A stretch of DNA of 27,691 nt from CAYYTU01 sp964474655 (GTDB taxonomy: Bacteria > Chloroflexota > Anaerolineae > B4-G1): contig CAYYTU010000041.1 in assembly GCA_964474655.1 (NCBI GenBank), positions 1-27,691 on the forward strand, in the 5' to 3' direction. The position numbers and the translations under genes are program-made. Below the pieces are notes generated by a model. The model was not told the DNA's origin. It saw nothing but the letters and a program-made list of their open reading frames with translations, and ran no database searches. Below, in pieces: positions 23,783 to 27,691 of this stretch (positions within the stretch are counted from its first letter, which is position 1; each line of letters starts with the position of its first letter).

Positions 23783-26350
23783 CTACTCCACCGGCTTGGG
23801 CTCTAGTTCCTGCTCGGCCCATTCGGGCGGGAAGATAACTTTACCCTCGCCGTCGAAGTACTGCAGGACGGGGAAGATGTAGTAGCCCTTACCCACGACT
23901 GGATCGGGCTTAACCTCTTCCGTGGTCATATACTCTTCCATCACGATGCCGTCGGTGAAGGTCCACTCGCCGGTCCAGACGTTGTCCTTGACGAACTCGT
24001 AGATCACCTCGCTGCTTAGCTCGCCATACTCATCGTAGGCGTCCTGAGCGACCGCGAGGAAGAAGCTGGTGCCGTCGTAGGACAGACCGCCGGACGAGGG
24101 GCTCGGCTCCATATCGAAGCGCTCCTCAAACTGCTCGGCGTAGGCCTTGCCTTCTTCGGTAGCCCAACCAGGGATCTGATCGAGGACGTAGTTGGAGGAC
24201 TCGCCGGTCAGGTCGTACCACTCGCCAACCCAGCCCAGGCCGTCGGCGATGATCAGGCTCTCCAGACCCACCTCGTCCGCCTGCTTGATGAAGGCGGAGA
24301 AGGAAGGAGCGGCTGTGCTGGTGCCGGCGATGACGGCCGGGTTCTCATCCGCGAACTTGTTCAGCAGCGGGTAGAACTCGGTCTGATCGATGTTGAAGTA
24401 CTCCTCGGCCACTGACTCCCAACCGGCTGCTTCGAGCTGCTCCTTGATGGCGGTGCCGAAGCTGCGGCCCCAGTCGGTGTCCTCGCCGTAGATGGCGACG
24501 GTCTTCTCTTCAGGCTCCCAGATACCCTCGTCGATGGCGTTCTCCAACGCCTCGACATAGGAGACGCTCAGCTTCTTGGGCGTGGGCCAACCCTTGAACA
24601 TCCAGTAGCCGTACCGCTCAGGGTCAGAGTCGAAGGTCTCGTTGACCACCTCGGTGGCGCCGAAGCCGAAGAAGTGCGGCACCTGGTGCTTGGCCGTGAT
24701 TTCCATGCAGGAGACCGCGACCGAGCTGTGCCAGTTCAGCACGCCGGCCTCAATCTCATCCTGCACCACGGCCTGCTCATAGGCCTGAGAGGCCTTGGCC
24801 GGGTCGGACTGGGAGTCGATCCAGACGGGCTCGATCTCGTAGTGACCGATCTGGTAGTCGATCTCTTCCAGAGCCATCGTCGCCGAGGCCCTGAACTCAT
24901 CGCCCGTGCGGGCACTCGGACCGCTGAAGGGGCCAAGGACGCCAAGATTGAAGGTCTCAGTGGCCTCCACAGCCTCCTCTTCCTCTTCTTCCTGCTCTAC
25001 GATTTCTGGCTCTTCGCCCTTGGGCGTCAGCTGCATTTCGGCCTGCTCAGGCGGGAAGATGATGTGTCCCTCGCCCTCAAAGTACTGGAGAACGGGGAAG
25101 GTGTAGTAGCCAGCGCCCGTGACGGGGTCCGGAGCGGTCTCCGGCGTGTACTTGTATTCTTCCATCACGATGCCGTCGGTGTAGGACCAGTTGCCGGTCT
25201 GAATCTCGTTCTTGGCGAAGTCAGCCAGGGCCTCCGAGGTCAGTTCACCTGTCTCCTCAACGACCTGCTGAGCAGCGGCGATGAAGAAACCAGCGCCATC
25301 ATAAGCCAAACCTGCAGCCGAGGGGCTGGGCTCAAGGTCATACTCTGCCTGGAATTCCTCTGCGAACTCCTTGCCCTCATCGGTGGCCCAACCGGGGATC
25401 TGATCGATCACGTAGTTGGAGGATTCACCGGTCAGATCGTACCACTCGCCAACCCAGCCCAGGCCGTCGGCGATGATCAGGCTCTCCAGACCCACCTCGT
25501 CCGCCTGCTTGATGAAAGCGGAAATAGACGGAGCAGCCGTGCTCGTGCCGGCCAGCACAGCCGGTTCCTGATCTTTGAACTTGTTGAGCAACGGATAGAA
25601 CTCGGTCTGGTCGATGTTGAAGTACTCCGCACCCACAATCTCCCAACCAGATTCCTCGAACTGCTCCGATATACCGTCACCGAAGCTGCGGCCCCAGTCG
25701 GTGTCCTCACCGTAGATGGCGACCGTCTTGGATTCAGGCTCCCACGTGCCGTCCTCGATAGCATCTTCCAGCGCCTGCACGTAGCTCAAGCTCAAGTTCT
25801 TGGGCGTGGGCCACCACTTGTTGACCCAGTAGAAGTACTTGTCGGGGTCGGATTGCCAGGTCTCGTTGACCACCTCGGTCGCGCCGTAAGGGGCGAAGTG
25901 GGGGATCTGGTGCTTGGCGGCGACTTCCATGCAGGAGACCGCAACTGAACTGTGCCAGTTGATCAAACCGGCCTGGATACCGTCCTGGACCACGGCCTGC
26001 TCGTAGGCCTGCGAGGCCTTGGCCGGATCAGACTGGGAATCCACCCAGACAGGCTCGATGGTATAGTCCCCAATCTTCCAGTCGATGGCGTCGAAGGCCA
26101 TCTCCACGGCACCCTTGAACTCATCGCCGGTGCGGGCACTCGGGCCGCTGAAGGGGCCTAACACGCCCAACTTGAAGACCTTTTCTTCAGCTGGCTCTTC
26201 TTCTTCAGGAGGTTCTGTAACCTCTTCTTCCTCAGCCGGGGGCTCTGTGGGGGGGGTAGGCTGGCCGCAACCAACAAAAGTAGAGACCAAACCTGCAACT
26301 ACCATAAGAGGTAGTAAGATCCTAATCAGGTTACTCAGTTTCTTGTTCAC
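23783..26350 (-). CDS. Lipoprotein with two tandem type-1 substrate-binding domains (LIV-type ABC importer)
   Basis: The product is 855 aa, about twice the usual 380-420. The start is a GTG with AAAAGGAG 5 nt upstream. Residues 1-28 are a signal peptide ending in a lipobox-like FVGC, so the protein is anchored at C28. An acidic Pro/Glu linker follows. Two full Peripla_BP_6-type domains (about 58-447 and 466-855) both begin LGVLGPFSGPSARTGDEF and share blocks such as LAGTSTAAPS/IAGTSTAAPS and EVGLESLIIADGLGWVGEW. They are joined by a Glu-rich linker. The DNA copies are 1224 bp apart and include an 80-bp run of essentially no change. Both domains look intact. The transporter components LivG, LivF, LivH and LivM follow directly. 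Ligand unknown; a methylated amine, amino acid or related compound is likely. Confidence 0.95.
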   Translation of the reverse strand: MNKKLSNLIRILLPLMVVAGLVSTFVGCGQPTPPTEPPAEEEEVTEPPEEEEPAEEKVFKLGVLGPFSGPSARTGDEFKGAVEMAFDAIDWKIGDYTIEPVWVDSQSDPAKASQAYEQAVVQDGIQAGLINWHSSVAVSCMEVAAKHQIPHFAPYGATEVVNETWQSDPDKYFYWVNKWWPTPKNLSLSYVQALEDAIEDGTWEPESKTVAIYGEDTDWGRSFGDGISEQFEESGWEIVGAEYFNIDQTEFYPLLNKFKDQEPAVLAGTSTAAPSISAFIKQADEVGLESLIIADGLGWVGEWYDLTGESSNYVIDQIPGWATDEGKEFAEEFQAEYDLEPSPSAAGLAYDGAGFFIAAAQQVVEETGELTSEALADFAKNEIQTGNWSYTDGIVMEEYKYTPETAPDPVTGAGYYTFPVLQYFEGEGHIIFPPEQAEMQLTPKGEEPEIVEQEEEEEEAVEATETFNLGVLGPFSGPSARTGDEFRASATMALEEIDYQIGHYEIEPVWIDSQSDPAKASQAYEQAVVQDEIEAGVLNWHSSVAVSCMEITAKHQVPHFFGFGATEVVNETFDSDPERYGYWMFKGWPTPKKLSVSYVEALENAIDEGIWEPEEKTVAIYGEDTDWGRSFGTAIKEQLEAAGWESVAEEYFNIDQTEFYPLLNKFADENPAVIAGTSTAAPSFSAFIKQADEVGLESLIIADGLGWVGEWYDLTGESSNYVLDQIPGWATEEGKAYAEQFEERFDMEPSPSSGGLSYDGTSFFLAVAQDAYDEYGELSSEVIYEFVKDNVWTGEWTFTDGIVMEEYMTTEEVKPDPVVGKGYYIFPVLQYFDGEGKVIFPPEWAEQELEPKPVE
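23786..24955 (-). repeat. Binding-domain repeat, copy 2
   Basis: This encodes the C-terminal binding domain of the duplicated lipoprotein. It aligns without a frameshift to 25010-26179 at an offset of 1224 bp. The stretch around 24207-24288 is nearly or fully identical to 25431-25512. Confidence 0.9.
25010..26179 (-). repeat. Binding-domain repeat, copy 1
   Basis: This encodes the N-terminal binding domain. The high DNA identity to copy 2 points to a recent in-frame tandem duplication or to continuing gene conversion between the two halves. Confidence 0.9.
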
Positions 26351-26380
26351 TTCTTCTCCTTTTCTTGAGAGGTGTGAATC

Positions 26381-26446
26381 TTATACCAAACGAACGTCAA
26401 AGAACAGATGACCAACGGCTCGGTAGCTTATCACCTCCTTTCTCAT
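26381..26446 (-). CDS. Possible 21-residue leader peptide
   Basis: An ATG at 26446 opens a frame starting MRKEVISYRAVG and ending at a TAA at 26381, 30 nt before the binding-protein start. Its own upstream region (GATCGAGAG) is a poor ribosome site, and the strong ribosome-binding sequence lies inside the frame. It may be a leader ORF or chance. Confidence 0.25.
   Translation of the reverse strand: MRKEVISYRAVGHLFFDVRLV
26430..26443 (-). promoter_or_regulatory. Orphan full-length Shine-Dalgarno sequence in the leader
   Basis: The minus strand reads AGAAAGGAGGTGAT, complementary over 14 nt to the conserved bacterial 16S rRNA 3' tail (ATCACCTCCTTTCT). No start codon lies at normal distance: the binding-protein gene begins 79 nt further on with its own ribosome site. 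It may be a ribosome standby or regulatory docking site controlled by the upstream riboswitch. Confidence 0.6.
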
Positions 26447-26509
26447 CTCTCGATCCGCTAAATCCAGGCTTCTCAGACACAACTACCAAAAAGAGCAGCC
26501 GCTATGAAC

Positions 26510-26595
26510 ACGAGATAGGACCTGGGATAGGGACTTCAGGCCTTACAGAATCTCGCACCAGCGATCTGCTCCTGCTCCACGGAGGATTAGATCGC
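26510..26595 (-). promoter_or_regulatory. Expression-platform hairpins downstream of the cobalamin riboswitch
   Basis: Two stems follow the aptamer. The first pairs GCGATCT with AGATCGC (26589-26595 with 26561-26567), has extra UCCU/AGGA pairing inside, and shares one base with the aptamer closing helix. The second pairs GCGAGAT with ATCTCGT (26550-26556 with 26510-26516) and contains AGGCCTG/CAGGTCCT. A five-U run follows later in the RNA, near 26488. These could form the switching element. Whether it terminates transcription or controls translation is not clear. Confidence 0.5.
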
Positions 26596-26783
26596 GGCAA
26601 AGGCGGGCGACCTGACTTGTTAGTGCTTTGTAGCTGGTCGATCGGTCTAGTAGCCAGATGCTCCCAACAGATCAAGATCACCCCCATTCAACCAACTTGA
26701 CCCTAGAACTAACTCACAGTTGCGGGACAGCGCCGGTTTCTCACCGAGCTTCCCCCTTTAAGCCCCAAAGGACACCTCTGCCG
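26595..26783 (-). promoter_or_regulatory. Cobalamin riboswitch aptamer
   Basis: The RNA (minus strand) matches the B12 riboswitch class (RF00174). The outer helix CGGCAGAGGUG (26773-26783) pairs over 11 bp, with two wobbles, to CGCCUUUGCCG (26595-26605). Then come GUCC-UUUG-GGGC (P3), GGGGGAAG, the P5 hairpin CGGU-GAGAA-ACCG, and the core GCTGTCCCGCAACTGTGA (26714-26731). A helix GUUAGU/ACUAAC (26708-26713 with 26619-26624) encloses the variable arms, and the 3' box AAGTCAGGTCGCCCGCCT follows. The length of 189 nt is usual. It lies between the GntR-2 stop codon and the binding-protein gene, so it should govern the transporter and the genes behind it. Most known members lower expression when adenosyl- or methylcobalamin is bound. 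Confidence 0.93.
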
Positions 26784-26837
26784 GTCAATATGTTTAAGAA
26801 CAAAAGGTGATGCTCAAAACTTGCACCACCTAATTAG

Positions 26838-27461
26838 TCACAAAACAGCCTTAACTTGCTTCTGAAACTGGATCACGTGCTGCTTGATCAGATCTTCCGC
26901 CCGTTCGCCGTCGCCGGATTCCAGCGCACTGGCTACCGCCCGGTGTTGTTCAATCGAATCTTGAACGCCATCAAGGTGATCTAGCACCAAATACCAGAGA
27001 CGCAAGCTCAAATCGTAAAGACGGTTCAAGATATCGGACAGAAACTCATTGTCCGCTGCCTGATAGAGTATAGCGTGGAAGCGCTCGTCGATGCTTATCA
27101 GCTTCCGGTAATCTTCCGACTCTACCTCGTCCAGGTCTCCTAGTATGGATTCCATTTGGTCAATCTGGCTCAGTGTGATGCGCCGAGCGGCCAGCCGGGC
27201 GCAGAAACCTTCTAACACGATGCGCAGTTCGAATATCTTCTGAAGATCGATCAGGCTGACATCGGTGACGAACGTTCCCCGGCGCGGTACGACATTCACC
27301 AAATTTTCGGAGTCGAGGCGTTGTAACGCCTCTCGAATCGGCGTGCGCCCTAACTCAAGCTCATCCATCAACGATTGCTCATCAATCACCGTGGAGGGTC
27401 TTAACTCCAGGGTGATGATCTTATGTTTGATGAGCTGGTAGGCTTTCTCGCTTAGCCGCAC
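26838..27461 (-). CDS. GntR/FadR-type transcriptional regulator with FCD domain (GntR-2)
   Basis: The product is 207 aa from a GTG at 27461; the ribosome site (AGGGA) is weak. The winged helix-turn-helix covers about 1-68 (IDEQSLMDELELGRTPIREALQRL and the wing RRGTFVTDV). The FCD domain covers about 72-200 with DERFHAILYQAADN and later His residues of the metal-binding site. It shares RLWYLVLDHL and the general layout with GntR-1. It is the first gene of the minus-strand cluster, 55 nt upstream of the cobalamin riboswitch, and is preceded by a dyad that may be its operator. It probably responds to a small acid or amine derivative from the pathway. Confidence 0.92.
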   Translation of the reverse strand: MRLSEKAYQLIKHKIITLELRPSTVIDEQSLMDELELGRTPIREALQRLDSENLVNVVPRRGTFVTDVSLIDLQKIFELRIVLEGFCARLAARRITLSQIDQMESILGDLDEVESEDYRKLISIDERFHAILYQAADNEFLSDILNRLYDLSLRLWYLVLDHLDGVQDSIEQHRAVASALESGDGERAEDLIKQHVIQFQKQVKAVL

Positions 27462-27554
27462 ACAGATGAATCCCTAATAATTTCGATGTCAACCAGTCAT
27501 TGTTAAACGGTATCGGCGACAACGACCACTTGGCTGATGAAAGACGAGAGGTAT

Positions 27555-27574
27555 ATTCCTGATATATCTGGAAT
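27555..27574. promoter_or_regulatory. 20-bp dyad, probable operator upstream of GntR-2
   Basis: ATTCCTGATATATCTGGAAT is symmetric at 18 of 20 positions, centred on GATATATC. It lies about 95 bp before the GntR-2 start in an AT-rich stretch. Size and symmetry suit a dimeric GntR-family regulator, and the right half shares TATCTGGA with the region before GntR-1. Confidence 0.5.
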
Positions 27575-27624
27575 GTATCACCAAGAAGATACCATAACCG
27601 GTCAGGTTTGTCAAGAGATTGACT

Positions 27625-27677
27625 CGGGCAAACGAAACTGGGGTTGATACGCTCCCTAGAATCGCTTCGTTTGCCCG
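27625..27677. repeat. Perfect 12-bp inverted repeat near the right edge
   Basis: CGGGCAAACGAA (27625-27636) and TTCGTTTGCCCG (27666-27677) are exact reverse complements separated by 29 bp. They could be the stem of a terminator or other RNA element of a gene beyond the window, or a protein-binding pair. No poly-T follows on either side within the visible sequence. Confidence 0.7.
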
Positions 27678-27691
27678 CGCTCTTTCCGCAC

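Noticed and set aside
24674..25948. Long plus-strand open frame of 424 codons opposite the binding-protein gene
   Set aside because: It is the antisense shadow of the duplicated lipoprotein gene. It has no ribosome site and no recognisable domain, and its length follows from codon bias in the real gene.
26787..26817. TTGAGC/CATATT promoter just before the riboswitch (minus strand)
   Set aside because: The spacing is 19 bp, and a start site about 7 nt after the -10 would begin inside the aptamer closing helix. The true promoter is likely further upstream, or the leader is read through from GntR-2.
1..27691. CRISPR arrays, tRNA or rRNA genes, phage modules
   Set aside because: No regularly spaced direct repeats, cloverleaf-like sequences, rRNA signatures or phage structural genes were seen. 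The 16S-like match at 26430-26443 is only 14 nt and is antisense to the tail, acting as a ribosome-binding sequence.

Overview
The window looks like a chromosomal piece of a mesophilic, GC-moderate bacterium, most likely a Chloroflexota (Anaerolineae-like) lineage. That placement is inferred from gene content: several non-pyrrolysine MttB paralogues, a LIV-type ABC transporter, a coiled-coil DUF3782-type nuclease and a decayed transposase. No rRNA or tRNA gene is present to anchor it.

Left edge (1-4136): an O-antigen ligase/polymerase-like membrane protein runs off the left end (minus strand). A 0.7 kb stretch without a recognisable gene follows. Then come a plus-strand coiled-coil/PD-(D/E)XK protein with three 21-bp in-frame repeats, a frameshifted and truncated transposase remnant with a fragment of an upstream ORF, and mscL. 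mscL has a near-consensus sigma70-type promoter and a C-terminal zinc-ribbon extension.

Main region (4137-27461): nineteen genes lie on the minus strand with mostly short gaps. In transcription order they are: a GntR/FCD regulator; a 487-bp leader holding a cobalamin riboswitch; a lipoprotein substrate-binding protein made of two tandem near-identical binding domains; LivG, LivF, LivH and LivM; a DAO-type FAD oxidoreductase; a LarA-like protein; MttB-3; a CBS-ACT protein; corrinoid protein 2, MttB-2, corrinoid protein 1 and MttB-1; a HyuA-like ASKHA ATPase; a second GntR/FCD regulator; an EamA/DMT transporter; a YbaK-type deacylase; and a second HyuA-like ASKHA ATPase.

Reading of the system (inference): the LIV-type transporter imports a methylated amine or related compound. 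MttB-type enzymes move methyl groups onto the two corrinoid proteins. The FAD oxidoreductase and the LarA-like protein process the demethylated or hydroxy-acid products. The two HyuA-like ASKHA ATPases may serve the corrinoid proteins, since no RamA/RACo-type Fe-S activator is seen here. The CBS-ACT protein may sense nucleotides, SAM or amino acids. No second methyltransferase (methylcorrinoid:THF) is encoded in the window, so it must lie elsewhere.

The most notable signal is the cobalamin riboswitch (minus strand, about 26595-26783) at the head of a cluster that contains B12-dependent methyltransferases. It is followed by an expression platform that includes a 14-nt perfect complement of the 16S rRNA 3' tail and a 21-codon leader ORF.
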